Assembly: GCF_000308595.1 (NCBI RefSeq) | Contig: NZ_BAGA01000130.1 | Coordinates: 1 to 64,000, forward strand | DNA length: 64,000 nt | Source of the DNA: Nocardia higoensis NBRC 100133 | GTDB taxonomy: Bacteria; Actinomycetota; Actinomycetes; Mycobacteriales; Mycobacteriaceae | Reading direction: 5' to 3' | Program-made: the position numbers and the translations under genes | Notes under the pieces: model-generated | The model's database searches: none | Told to the model about the DNA's origin: nothing | Seen by the model: the letters and a program-made list of their open reading frames with translations, nothing else | In this document: positions 26,408-35,131 of the stretch, piece after piece | How positions within the stretch are numbered: position 1 is the stretch's first letter | How the letters are laid out: each line of letters opens with the position of its first letter

Positions 26408-27148
26408 TCAGCGCCGGGTCCAATCCGGCTGGGCGAAGTGCGCGACCCTGGCCTCGGCGGGGTCGCTACCGAGCAGGACCACCTCGCGGAACTGCCAGAG
26501 CATCGCGCCGGTCGGGGCGTGGATGGTCATCCTGGGGCCGAGCCGCATCTGCAGCAGATCAGGTCCGTCCGGGAAGTCCGCGCGGCGGAGCCAGTGCGGC
26601 ACGTCCTGCGCGGCGAGGCGGGTCAGCGGCACGAAGTGGACGGAGTGGACCTCGTCCGGGTGGGGCCGCAGCCCGGCGAGGCCCGGCATCGTCACCACCA
26701 CCGGGGTGATCGCGAAGCCGGAGGTGGCCGGGAAGTCGTCGAGTACGCCGAGGATGTCGCCGGGGTCGGCGGGCAGGGCGAGCTCCTCGTGCAATTCGCG
26801 CAGCGCGGCCTGCTCGGCGCTCTCCCCCGCTTCCATCCGGCCGCCGGGCAACCCCCACTGCCCCGCATTGCGACCGCGGTAGGCGCGCTTGATCACGAGC
26901 ACCGCGAGCGCGCCTTCCGCGCCGGGTACCACACACAGCACGACCGCCGCCCGACGCATGCCAGGAGCGTCGGGGACCTCGATCCGGGGGAAGCGTTCGA
27001 GACGGGTGCGGGCGAGCTCCCGGAAATTCGCGATGTCGAGCCCGTCGAGTGCGGACGCGGCGCCCGCGGGTGGCTCCGACGAGGAACCGTCCAGCTCCGG
27101 CGCGCCCGAGTCGTCCGGGAACCGCGGTCGCGATGTGGTGCTCATCAT
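26408..27148 (-). CDS. Nudix hydrolase, CoA pyrophosphatase-like
   Basis: A 246-residue Nudix hydrolase. The Nudix box spans residues 103-125, G103-x5-E109-x7-R117-E118-x2-E121-E122, with Ala124 in place of the last Gly. The upstream LAVLVIKRAYRGRNAGQWGL resembles the NudL-type coenzyme A diphosphatases, which cleave CoA or acyl-CoA to phosphopantetheine and 3',5'-ADP. The first 35 residues are disordered-looking. Two adjacent ATGs (27148 and 27145) are possible starts. It lies 123 bp upstream of the SDR on the same strand and may be co-transcribed with it. Confidence 0.8.
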   Translation of the reverse strand: MMSTTSRPRFPDDSGAPELDGSSSEPPAGAASALDGLDIANFRELARTRLERFPRIEVPDAPGMRRAAVVLCVVPGAEGALAVLVIKRAYRGRNAGQWGLPGGRMEAGESAEQAALRELHEELALPADPGDILGVLDDFPATSGFAITPVVVTMPGLAGLRPHPDEVHSVHFVPLTRLAAQDVPHWLRRADFPDGPDLLQMRLGPRMTIHAPTGAMLWQFREVVLLGSDPAEARVAHFAQPDWTRR

Positions 27149-27337
27149 TCGATCTTGCCTCGAGCCGGGAACGGTCGTGATCCGCGGTCGCAGGACGCAC
27201 TTCGCCCTGGATGCCGATCACGGTTCGTGTCCTGACCCGCGCGCGTGTAACAGTTGGTCCTCGATCGGATATGTAGCCGGTCACAGGACCAGATGGCGCG
27301 CGCGTGGGCGCGGCGAAGCTAGGCAGGTGGTGCATTC

Positions 27338-28390
27338 ATGCGTTCTCGGACGCGGAAATCGGTGATCCGGGCGCAAGCCGGGGTGGGGAGACGGAAGCGG
27401 GTGCTGCGCACCGCCGCCGCCGCCCTCACCGCCGCGATGGCGATGTCGGTGTTCGCGGGGGCGAGCTCGGCCGAACCGGCCAAGCCCTCGGCGATCACGT
27501 CCGTCCAGAAGGACGGGCGGAACTGGCATCTGAAGGTCTACTCGGCGGCGATGGATTCCGAGATCACCGTCGACGTGCAGCGCCCTGCCGACGAGTCGGT
27601 GCCCGCGCCCAATCTCTACATGCTCAACGGCCTCGACGGCGGCTACGGCACGGCGAGCTGGAAGGCCGCCACCCATGCGCTGGAGTGGCTGGCCGACAAG
27701 CCGGTCAATGTCATCCAGCCGATCGGCGGTCGCGGCAGCTACTACACCGACTGGCAGCAGGCCGACCCGGTGCTGGGCGTGAACAAATGGAAGACGTTCT
27801 TCACCGAGGAACTCCCCCCGCTGCTGGACGCGGAGCTGGGCTCGACCGGCCTCAACTCGCTGACCGGCCTGTCCACCTCGGGCACGTCGGTGCTGCAGCT
27901 GGCCGAGGCCAAGCCCGGCCTGTGGAAGTCCGTCGCCGCCTACAGCGGCTGCGCGCAGATCGCCGATCCGGTCGGCCAGCAGTTCCTGAAGCTGGCGGTC
28001 GAGACCTGGGGCGGCGGTGACACCGAGAACATGTACGGCCCGGCCGACAGCCCGCTGTGGGCCGAGAACGACCCGGTGATCAACGCCGAGAAGCTGCGCG
28101 ACACCAAGCTCTACATCTCCACCGGCAGCGGCATCCCGGTGCTCGAGGACGTGCAGTACTACCTCGACAGCGCGCCGGGCCCGATGGGCGCGGTCAACCT
28201 GAGCCTCGGCGTGATCATCGAGGCGGCCGTCAACGGCTGCACGGCGAATCTGAAGAACAAGCTCGACTCGCTGGACATCCCGGCCACCTACAACTTCAAC
28301 CCGGTCGGCACGCACTACTGGCCGTATTGGGAAGAGGCGCTGAAGGATTCGTGGCCGCTGCTCGCCGAGGGCATGGGCCTGAGCAGCTGA
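27338..28390 (+). CDS. Secreted antigen-85-type esterase/mycolyltransferase
   Basis: A 350-residue alpha/beta-hydrolase of the antigen 85/trehalose O-mycolyltransferase family, which moves mycolic acids onto trehalose or arabinogalactan outside the membrane. A basic N-region and hydrophobic stretch (20-44) end in an Ala-Ser-Ser-Ala signal-cleavage site near residue 45. The nucleophile is S179 in GLSTSGTS, the probable acid E295, and the histidine H326 in VGTHYWPYW, where mycobacterial Ag85 has GGHxWxYW. Two cysteines (C205, C301) may form a disulfide. Supports a mycolate-bearing host. A perfect hairpin follows its stop. Confidence 0.85.
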   Translation: MRSRTRKSVIRAQAGVGRRKRVLRTAAAALTAAMAMSVFAGASSAEPAKPSAITSVQKDGRNWHLKVYSAAMDSEITVDVQRPADESVPAPNLYMLNGLDGGYGTASWKAATHALEWLADKPVNVIQPIGGRGSYYTDWQQADPVLGVNKWKTFFTEELPPLLDAELGSTGLNSLTGLSTSGTSVLQLAEAKPGLWKSVAAYSGCAQIADPVGQQFLKLAVETWGGGDTENMYGPADSPLWAENDPVINAEKLRDTKLYISTGSGIPVLEDVQYYLDSAPGPMGAVNLSLGVIIEAAVNGCTANLKNKLDSLDIPATYNFNPVGTHYWPYWEEALKDSWPLLAEGMGLSS

Positions 28391-28425
28391 TCGGCACCGG
28401 CTGAGCGTTCCCGAACGCGCACCCA

Positions 28426-28470
28426 CGGCGCGTCGCGCGGGCAGACCTCGTCTGCCCGCGCGACGCGCCG
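28426..28470 (+). terminator. Strong hairpin terminator after the mycolyltransferase gene
   Basis: Perfect 20-bp arms at 28426-28445 and 28451-28470 enclose a 5-nt loop (CCTCG), 36 bp after the stop codon. It is followed by a short pyrimidine-rich stretch. This is one of the clearest terminator-like hairpins in the window. Confidence 0.8.
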
Positions 28471-28493
28471 TCTGCTTTCCGGCTCTCGAAGAG

Positions 28494-28507
28494 AGGACTT
28501 TCGGCCT
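28494..28507 (+). promoter_or_regulatory. Candidate DosR/DevR-like box before universal stress gene 1
   Basis: AGGACTTTCGGCCT lies 69 bp before the ATG at 28576 and resembles the mycobacterial DosR motif GGGACTTTnGGCCC at 12 of 14 positions. A possible -10 (TAGCAT) lies near 28531. Universal stress genes are classic DosR targets, so the fit is sensible, but one short degenerate match is weak. Confidence 0.4.
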
Positions 28508-28575
28508 CCGGCGCGCATGATCGACTTCGGCCTAGCATGGGGTCACGACAGCCGACTCCCGGAGGACCGCGCACT

Positions 28576-29490
28576 ATGACCAGTCACGATCCGCAACTCG
28601 TCTCCGCGCCGATCGTCGTCGGCGTCGACGGCACCGCAGGCGACCTCGCGGTGCGATGGGCCGCCGAGACAGCCGCCCGCAGGAACCGGCGGCTGCTGCT
28701 GGTGCACGCGGTGAACGTGGCCGCGGCCTCCGCGGTCTTCGGGCCCTACGATCTGTTCGTTCCCCCGGTGACCACCGCGATGCGCGACACCGCCGCAAAT
28801 CTGCTGGCGCGGGCCCGCGAGCTTGCGGCCTCGGTCGCCGAGGGCATCGACATCGACGTGGAGTCCGCCGACGGCAGCGCGGGCAAGATACTGATCGACC
28901 GCTCGGCCACCGCGCACATGACGGTCCTCGGCGCCACCGGCACCGGCGGCACACTCGCCCATCTCGGCTCCACGCTGCTGGCGGTGGCCTCGCACGCCAG
29001 CGGAACGGTGGTCGTGGTGCGCGGCGCGAACCCGACCGCGACCGAGGACGCGAGCGGGCAGACACTGCCGGTTGTGGTCGGCGTGGACGGCAGCGAGTTC
29101 GGCCGGGCCGCGGTCGAGGTGGCCTTCACCGAGGCCGCCGAGCGCAATGCGCCGCTGATCGCCGTGCACACCTGGACCGATCTGCCCGCCGAGGGATTCT
29201 TCGGCCTGCCGCCGGGTATCGAGGACCAGGACATCCAGGAGGCCGCGCAGCAGTTGCTGGCCGAGCAGCTGGCCGGCTGGCGGGAGAAGTTCCCCGATCT
29301 GGATGTCTCCACCCGCGCCTACCTGTCCGGACCGCGCAAGCATCTGCGCCAGTGGTCCGAGCGGGCGCAACTGGTGGTGACCGGCAGCCGTGGGCGCGGC
29401 GGATTCCGCGGTCTGCTGCTCGGTTCCACCAGCAACGACCTGGTGCAGAACGCACACTGCCCGGTGATGGTCGTCCACCCGAGGAAGTGA
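28576..29490 (+). CDS. Universal stress protein, two tandem USP domains (1)
   Basis: A 304-residue protein with two UspA domains (about 10-147 and 162-302), each beginning with PIVVGVDGT or PVVVGVDGS. The C-terminal domain has a full ATP-binding loop GSRGRGGFRGLLLGS (G-2x-G-9x-GS). In the first domain the loop GATGTGGTLAHLGS is one residue short, so only one domain may bind ATP. ATG 28576 is preceded by GGAGGA. Actinobacterial tandem USPs are usually induced by hypoxia or nitric oxide. It is followed by SulP and a second USP on the same strand, but each appears to have its own promoter region. Confidence 0.9.
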   Translation: MTSHDPQLVSAPIVVGVDGTAGDLAVRWAAETAARRNRRLLLVHAVNVAAASAVFGPYDLFVPPVTTAMRDTAANLLARARELAASVAEGIDIDVESADGSAGKILIDRSATAHMTVLGATGTGGTLAHLGSTLLAVASHASGTVVVVRGANPTATEDASGQTLPVVVGVDGSEFGRAAVEVAFTEAAERNAPLIAVHTWTDLPAEGFFGLPPGIEDQDIQEAAQQLLAEQLAGWREKFPDLDVSTRAYLSGPRKHLRQWSERAQLVVTGSRGRGGFRGLLLGSTSNDLVQNAHCPVMVVHPRK

Positions 29491-29594
29491 ACGCCCGCCG
29501 CCACGTCCGTCCCGCTCGCGGATGAGATGTAGGACACCCCCGGCCCGTTCGGCTTGCGACTCTCCCCTGACGGGAGGGTAATCTCGGCGAGCCG

Positions 29595-29611
29595 GGTGAT
29601 CGCCGGTCACC
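29595..29611. promoter_or_regulatory. Inverted repeat upstream of the SulP gene
   Basis: GGTGA-N7-TCACC, a perfect 5-bp-arm palindrome within a 263-bp gap, 143 bp before the SulP start. It could be a regulator site; no regulator gene is adjacent. Confidence 0.25.
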
Positions 29612-29753
29612 GGATCCGGCCCGAGGCCGCGTTCGGCGATGACCGCTCCCGCTGATCACCGTTGAGATTTCTGCGCATCCCGCCGCCGCGACCGCCGCGA
29701 CCCTGCCGGGTCCGCCGGTCGCGGCGGTGTGCGCGTGACGGACGGAGTGGTGG

Positions 29754-31265
29754 ATGGTGTCGACGACCCGGCAGGACGAGGGGTCGGTCCGCGCGGCGCT
29801 GCGCAATCCGCGCCGGTTGCGCACCGAGGTGCTGGCCGGACTGGTGGTGGCGCTGGCGTTGATCCCGGAGGCGATCTCGTTTTCCATCATCGCCGGCGTC
29901 GATCCGCGACTGGGTCTGTTCGCCTCCTTCACCATGGCCGTCACGCTGGCCTTCGTCGGCGGACGCCGGGCGATGATCTCGGCCGCCACCGGTGCGGTCG
30001 CGCTGGTGGTCGCCCCGGTCGTGGCCGAGCACGGCGTCGACTATCTGATCGCGACGGTGATCCTGGCGGGCGTGCTGCAGGTGCTGCTGAGCGTGGCCGG
30101 GGTGGCCAAGCTGATGCGGTTCATCCCGCGCAGCGTCATGCTCGGCTTCGTCAACTCGCTGGCCATCCTGATCTTCGTGGCGCAGGTGCCACATCTGCTC
30201 GGGGTGCCGTGGCTGGTGTATCCGATGGTTGTGGTCGGTCTGCTGATCGTGGTGCTGCTGCCGAAGGTGACCACGGTGGTGCCCGCCCCGCTGGTGGCCA
30301 TCGTGGTGCTGACGGCGGTGACGATGATCTTCGCGCTGGACGTGCCGAACGTCGGCGACCAGGGGGAACTGCCGTCGAGCCTGCCGTCGCTGTTGCTGCC
30401 GGATGTGCCGTTGGACCTGGAGACCTTGAAGATCATCGCGCCCTATGCGCTGGCGATGGCGCTGGTGGGGCTGCTGGAATCGCTGCTGACGGCCAAGCTG
30501 GTCGACGACATCACCGATACCCATTCCGACAAGACCCGCGAGGGCTGGGGCCAGGGCGTGGCCAATATCGTCACCGGTTTCTTCGGCGGCATGGGCGGTT
30601 GCGCGATGATCGGCCAGACCATGATCAATGTGAAGGTCTCCGGCGCGCGCACCCGGATCTCGACCTTCCTGGCCGGGGTGTTCCTGCTGATCCTGGTGGT
30701 CGGTCTGGGTGGGCTGGTGGCGCAGATCCCGATGGCCGCGCTGGTGGCGGTGATGATCATGGTGTCGGTGGGCACCCTGGACTGGCATTCGATCGCGCCG
30801 AAGACCTTGCGGCGCATGCCGATCGCCGAGACCACGGTCATGGTGGTGACCGTCGCGGTCACCGTGTTCACCGACAACCTGGCCCTCGGCGTGATCGCGG
30901 GCGTGCTGACGGCGATGGTCGCCTTCGCCCATCGCGTCGCCCACTTCACCGAGGTGGTGGTGGTCGGCGAATCCGACACCGACGACGACGGCGAGATCGA
31001 CACCCGCGTATACCAGGTGCGCGGCGAGCTGTTCTTCGCCTCCAGCAACGACCTGGTCTACCAGTTCGACTACCTCGGCGACCCGGCCAGTGTGGTCATC
31101 GACATGTCCGATGCGCACATCTGGGATGCCTCCACGGTCGCCACTCTGGACGCGATCACCACCAAGTACGCCGCACGCGGCAAGACCGTGGAGATCGTCG
31201 GGCTGAACCCGGCCTCGACCGCACGGCACGAGCGGCTCTCCGGGCACCTGTCCGGCGCGCACTGA
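29754..31265 (+). CDS. SulP family anion transporter with STAS domain
   Basis: A 503-residue SulP/SLC26-type transporter for sulfate, bicarbonate or a similar anion. It has a membrane region of about 10-14 helices (residues 22-385), with the SulP segments LIPEAISFSIIAGVDPRLGL and GGMGGCAMIGQTMINVKVSG. A cytoplasmic STAS domain follows (about 400-498), containing VVIDMSDAHIWDASTVATLD. In actinobacteria such genes are found with universal stress proteins and hypoxia genes, as here. The start ATG 29754 has only a weak ribosome site. Confidence 0.88.
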   Translation: MVSTTRQDEGSVRAALRNPRRLRTEVLAGLVVALALIPEAISFSIIAGVDPRLGLFASFTMAVTLAFVGGRRAMISAATGAVALVVAPVVAEHGVDYLIATVILAGVLQVLLSVAGVAKLMRFIPRSVMLGFVNSLAILIFVAQVPHLLGVPWLVYPMVVVGLLIVVLLPKVTTVVPAPLVAIVVLTAVTMIFALDVPNVGDQGELPSSLPSLLLPDVPLDLETLKIIAPYALAMALVGLLESLLTAKLVDDITDTHSDKTREGWGQGVANIVTGFFGGMGGCAMIGQTMINVKVSGARTRISTFLAGVFLLILVVGLGGLVAQIPMAALVAVMIMVSVGTLDWHSIAPKTLRRMPIAETTVMVVTVAVTVFTDNLALGVIAGVLTAMVAFAHRVAHFTEVVVVGESDTDDDGEIDTRVYQVRGELFFASSNDLVYQFDYLGDPASVVIDMSDAHIWDASTVATLDAITTKYAARGKTVEIVGLNPASTARHERLSGHLSGAH

Positions 31266-31294
31266 CCGCCGTGGCAGCGCGGAGACCACGGCGG
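31266..31294 (+). terminator. Hairpin terminator after the SulP gene
   Basis: Perfect 9-bp arms CCGCCGTGG (31266-31274) and CCACGGCGG (31286-31294) with an 11-nt loop begin at the SulP stop codon. A terminator is likely although no U-run follows. Confidence 0.6.
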
Positions 31295-31433
31295 GTTATC
31301 CGCGGATCGGGCAGGTGGCCGAGCCCTGGCTCCGCTGCCACCTGGCCTACGCCGAGGCGTTGGGCGAGTTGCTCGGCGCCCGGTGCGCGACCGTGACGGC
31401 GGACTGATCCGGCAAGGGATTCCGGCCCGAACC

Positions 31434-31451
31434 TCGGGACCTGCGACTCCT
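31434..31451 (+). promoter_or_regulatory. Candidate DosR/DevR-like box before universal stress gene 2
   Basis: TCGGGACCTGCGACTCCT lies about 112 bp before ATG 31563. Its GGGACCTGCGACTC core keeps the GGGAC half of the DosR motif and part of the second half. The match is weaker than the one before the first stress gene; the two together are more suggestive than either alone. Confidence 0.28.
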
Positions 31452-31562
31452 GCGGGGCGCCCGAATTGTGCCTATGCTCCGAGAGTCCGGCCGGCACGAC
31501 AACTCCGCCCGGCCGATCGCTCCGAATACCCGCCAGCAGCTCGTCCCGCGGAAAGGCTTTCG

Positions 31563-32435
31563 ATGTCCGAGAATGCGCAAGCACCCGTCGTCGTCGGAGT
31601 GGACGGCTCCGAATCCGCCCGTCCGGCACTGAACTGGGCGGCCGAGTACGCCGCACGGCACAGGCGGCCGCTGCACCTGGTGTACGCCATCGGCATGCCG
31701 GTCAGCTTCGACCCGGGATTCGCCGGTCCGGTCGACAACGAGACGAGCATCGAGGCCGCCAAACCGATCGTGGCCGAGGCCACCGAGACCGCGCGCAAAG
31801 CCGCCTCGGCGATCGGCGAAATCACGGCGAAGGCGTCGGTGGTGGTGTCCGCGCCGATCCCCGAACTGCTGCGCCGGTCCGAGGAGGCGCACCTGGTGGT
31901 AGTCGGCAGTCGTGGACACGGCGCGTTCCGCCGGGCGCTGCTCGGCTCGGTCAGCACCGCGCTGGTCCGGCACGCCGAGTCCCCGGTGGCGGTCATCCCC
32001 GAGACCGAACCCGCGCCCGACGGTCCGGTCGTCGTAGGCGTGGACGGCTCGCCGGTGAGCAACGCCGCCATCGCGCTGGCGTACGAGGAGGCGAACGCCC
32101 GCGGCACCGGGCTGGTCGCCGTGCACGGCTGGTCGGAGTTCGCCCGCTATCTCTCCCGCGACGAGATGCGCGGCGAAGCCGAGGCATTGGTGGCGGAGAG
32201 TCTGGCCGGTTACGCCGAGCGCTACCCTGATGTCGTGGTCGAGCGTCTCGTCGAGGAGGAGCGCCCGGCCAAACTCCTGTTGAAGGCCGCGGAATCGGCC
32301 CGACTGGTCGTGGTGGGTAGTCACGGCCGCGGCGGATTCCCCGGCATGACCCTCGGTTCGGTGGGCCAGGCAGTGCTGCACGGAACCGAGAGCCCGATCA
32401 TCGTGGTGCGCCCCCGGCCGGGGGTCACCGCCTGA
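31563..32435 (+). CDS. Universal stress protein, two tandem USP domains (2)
   Basis: A 290-residue protein with two UspA domains (about 6-147 and 153-286). Both ATP-binding loops are complete: GSRGHGAFRRALLGS and GSHGRGGFPGMTLGS. It is a paralogue of the stress protein at 28576-29490, on the same strand and separated from it by the SulP gene. ATG 31563 with GGAAAGG upstream. Expected role: nucleotide-binding stress regulator under low oxygen or growth arrest (family knowledge). Confidence 0.9.
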   Translation: MSENAQAPVVVGVDGSESARPALNWAAEYAARHRRPLHLVYAIGMPVSFDPGFAGPVDNETSIEAAKPIVAEATETARKAASAIGEITAKASVVVSAPIPELLRRSEEAHLVVVGSRGHGAFRRALLGSVSTALVRHAESPVAVIPETEPAPDGPVVVGVDGSPVSNAAIALAYEEANARGTGLVAVHGWSEFARYLSRDEMRGEAEALVAESLAGYAERYPDVVVERLVEEERPAKLLLKAAESARLVVVGSHGRGGFPGMTLGSVGQAVLHGTESPIIVVRPRPGVTA

Positions 32436-32467
32436 CCCGCCCCCGACAAGCAGACGGAGAACCGAGA

Positions 32468-32602
32468 ATGTGCCAGCCCACCCCTTGCTCGACCTGCGGT
32501 AAGACCACCTGGGCCGGATGCGGCCAGCACGTCGACGAGGTACAGGCGAGCGTGCCCGCCGAGCAGTGGTGCCCCGGTCACTCCGAGCCGCACGCGGGCT
32601 GA
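32468..32602 (+). CDS. Small Cys/Trp-rich putative metal-binding protein (44 aa)
   Basis: A 44-residue ORF, start ATG 32468 with GGAG 9 nt upstream, 32 bp after the second universal stress gene. It has the pattern CSTCGKTTWAGCGQH, then VPAEQWCPGH: five cysteines besides one at position 2, plus three histidines. This looks like a tiny treble-clef or zinc-ribbon protein. I recall similar short CxxCGKxTWxGCGxH proteins in actinobacteria and fungi, with no known function. Compact Cys/His spacing, a good ribosome site and adjacency to the stress gene argue for a real gene. Confidence 0.72.
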   Translation: MCQPTPCSTCGKTTWAGCGQHVDEVQASVPAEQWCPGHSEPHAG

Positions 32603-32736
32603 TCCGCCTCCGCGTCGGGCTCGGCCACCCGGGCGCTGATCACCTCCTCCGGAGGGGCTGCTCATAGTCGGACGAACAGATGAAAAACGGCGTCTGACCG
32701 GGTCGGTCGTGCAAAGTTTCGGCTGATGTCGCCGAA

Positions 32737-33565
32737 GTGAAGTGGGATCGATCCGGTTACCGGGGATGTGTCGGCGCCGTGCTGTGTTCGGTGCTCGTGA
32801 TCGCCGGTTGTTCGAGCGGACCCGAAGCCGCGAAGATCGCGGTCTCGCCGGGGCAGCAGACAACGGGGCGTTCCGCCGATCCTGTCGACCATCGTCGCCC
32901 CGGTGCTGTGGGTGGTCGACGGGGTACGCACCGCCATCGACGGCTTCGTCGGCGCGGTGGAGAGCATCGATCCCAACGGCTACCAGATCATCGTGAGCCG
33001 TCCGGTGGCCGATACCGAGGTCGTCGAGGTGGCGGCCGTCGACCGCGCCGGCGACCCGCTGCCCGGCTGGAGCGCGCGCAACCCGAGCCGGCGGGTCATC
33101 GACTGCCGGTACGCCTGCCCCTCGGTGTCCTCGCGCGGGGCCGACATCGTGTCCTGTGGTTCCACCGCCGACAGTGCCCACACCTGCTGGATCCACCGCG
33201 ATCGCCAGTCGCTGACCTGCGCGATCGACGTGTGGGACCGGGAGTTCCTGCAGTACCGGCTCGACGAGCCGCTCGCCCCGGTGCCCGCCGCCGACGATCC
33301 GGAGCCGGAGTGGATCGAACTCGACGACGGCGCCCACTGCTTCCGGCGACACGGCGGCGCGTGGGGCGGGCGGGCCGACGGGCTGGTCGGCGCCTATCAC
33401 TGCGAAGGCACGGACTACTTCGTCCTCGCCGGTGAAGGGCCCGTCGTCGCCACCGGATCCGGACAGTGGACCGTCCGGGTCGGCGGCCTCGGCGACCCCC
33501 GCGAGGTCTTCCCCGAACCCACCGAGATGGGTGTCGTGCGGGCCTATTTCACGACTTCGCCCTAG
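32737..33565 (+). pseudogene. Frameshifted lipoprotein gene
   Basis: From GTG 32737 one frame gives a lipoprotein signal (basic start, hydrophobic core, CSVLVIAGCSSG lipobox with Cys at about residue 25) but loses meaning after about residue 48. The next frame then reads LSTIVAPVLWVVDGVRTAID and continues uninterrupted to TAG at 33565 with a Cys-rich, Trp-containing domain (CRYACPSVSSRGADIVSCGS). The frame change lies near 32880. Either one base was gained or lost in the genome, or there is a sequence error. If repaired, the protein would be about 275 residues. I do not recognise the domain. An alternative is a shorter cytosolic protein from ATG 32903. Confidence 0.6.
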
Positions 33566-33640
33566 CCGGCCGGGCTGTCCCGAGCCGAGCGGCCGACCGA
33601 TGTGCTCCGGTGAGCGTGCCCCCACGCACGAGCGCGGGCA

Positions 33641-35116
33641 TCAGGGGCGGCTCGGCTCGAGTTCCGGCGACCAGAGGGCGTGGGCGTAGTGGTCGCGGAA
33701 CGAGGGCGCCGCAGTGGCGGGCACAGCGGCCACGGCGGGGGCGGGGATCTGCTGGTCCTCGAAGTACAGGTCGCGGCCCACCGCGTCGATGAGGCGGGGA
33801 ATGGCGGGGGCCAGGCTCTGGACGTCGCCTATCGGGTAACCGAAGCTGAGATTCGCCGCGGCGGAGAAGACGTGGATACGGCCGACCCACGGCGCCCGGC
33901 CGGGCTCCTTCTCGACGAGTTCGAAGCCGGGGCCGAGGTAGGGGGTGCGGGCGAGGGCATCGTCGGTGAGATCGGCGGGCGGGTGGTGGCGGTCGCCCCA
34001 CAGCGCGATATCGGCGGCGATGCCGCGCAACTCGGGTCGGGTGTGCGGGTCGTACTGGTAACCGGTTCCGGCGATCACGAAGTCGACGGTGTGCGTGCCG
34101 TCGGCCGCCTCGACGACGACACGGTCCCCCTCGGCGCGGGCGCCGGCCCAGGGCGCGTTCAGGTGGATGCGGAAGCCGGGGAAAGCGGTGGCGCGGGCGA
34201 CCGAGGCCAGGGGTACCGTGCGGCCGTTCCGCGCCGCGAGGACCTTCTTGCGCCAGCGAGCGGCGTCGCCGAGACGGTGATAGTTGTTCCTGGCTCCGAC
34301 GTCGGCGGACGGGCCCGCGTCGCCTTCGCCTTGGATGAGCAGGTCGGGGCGGCGGGTGAACAGGTGGACTTCGGCGGCGCCGGCTTCCAGGGCGGTGGCC
34401 GCGGCGTCGAATGCCGACGCGGCGGCGCCGAGGACGGCGACGCGGCGGCCGGCCAGGGGCGCGAAGTCGATCCGGTGGCCGGTGTGGGCCACCAGGTGCG
34501 CGGGCAGGCCGTCCAGCTCCGGCGGCAGGTAGGGGCCACCGGTGCCTTCGACGCCGTTGGCCAGTACCAACTTTCGCGTGGTCTCCACGACGGTCGTGTC
34601 GGTGCCGTCGGGCCCGCGGACGGCAAGGGTGAGGGCGAGACGGTCCGCGGCCGGGGTGATCGCGGTCAGCCGGGTCTCGTGGCGCACGGGGACGCCGAGA
34701 TGGCGTTCGATCCAGGCGATGTAGCGCGCCCAGTCCAGCCGGGGCACGCGGTGCAGGCTCTCGTAGGCCTGCTCCCCGTGCACCGTCTCGTACCAGGCGC
34801 GGAAACCCAATCCGGGAACACCGTATTCGGGCTCGGGCCAGATCTTGGGCGTGCGCAGGGTCGTCATCCGCGCGGTGGTGGTCCAGACGCCGGTCTCGCC
34901 CGGCGCGGCGGCATCGATGACCGAGGTCCGGCCGATACCCGCTCGGCGCGCGGCGAAGCCGATGCCGAGACCGGCCTGACCACCCCCGACCACCACCACG
35001 TCGTGATCGGTCGGCGAAGGCCGGACCCAATTCGCCGGATCGGGGCCGAAATGACGCAACACGCGCGCGGCGTGCTCGTCGGCAACCGTATTCTTCTCCA
35101 CCACAGCACAACTCAT
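33641..35116 (-). CDS. FAD/NADPH-dependent flavoprotein monooxygenase
   Basis: A 491-residue two-dinucleotide flavoprotein. The FAD motif is DVVVVGGGQAGLGIG (39-53) and the NADPH motif is the variant AVLGAAASAFDAA (227-239). A third conserved segment is ANGVEGTGGPYLP (187-199). The stretch MTTLRTPKIWPEPEYGVPGL, then FRAWYETVHG, resembles FAD-dependent urate hydroxylase-like (HpyO-type) and lysine-monooxygenase-like proteins. It lies 161 bp downstream of the NRPS gene, but a hairpin separates them and it has its own AT-rich leader, so it may be a separate unit. It could tailor the peptide (N-hydroxylation) or act on purines near the amide operon; neither is proven. Confidence 0.75.
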   Translation of the reverse strand: MSCAVVEKNTVADEHAARVLRHFGPDPANWVRPSPTDHDVVVVGGGQAGLGIGFAARRAGIGRTSVIDAAAPGETGVWTTTARMTTLRTPKIWPEPEYGVPGLGFRAWYETVHGEQAYESLHRVPRLDWARYIAWIERHLGVPVRHETRLTAITPAADRLALTLAVRGPDGTDTTVVETTRKLVLANGVEGTGGPYLPPELDGLPAHLVAHTGHRIDFAPLAGRRVAVLGAAASAFDAAATALEAGAAEVHLFTRRPDLLIQGEGDAGPSADVGARNNYHRLGDAARWRKKVLAARNGRTVPLASVARATAFPGFRIHLNAPWAGARAEGDRVVVEAADGTHTVDFVIAGTGYQYDPHTRPELRGIAADIALWGDRHHPPADLTDDALARTPYLGPGFELVEKEPGRAPWVGRIHVFSAAANLSFGYPIGDVQSLAPAIPRLIDAVGRDLYFEDQQIPAPAVAAVPATAAPSFRDHYAHALWSPELEPSRP

Positions 35117-35131
35117 CTCGCTCGAGGCACA

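Noticed and set aside
29521..29545. AGGAC...GGCCC before SulP as a third dormancy box
   Set aside because: The half-sites are spaced two bases too far apart for the 14-bp motif, so I did not count it.
31315..31407. Short plus-strand ORF (VAEPWLRCHLAYAEALGELL...) between SulP and the second USP
   Set aside because: It looks mildly protein-like, but is only 30 codons, has a weak ribosome site and no recognisable family, so it was not listed as a gene.
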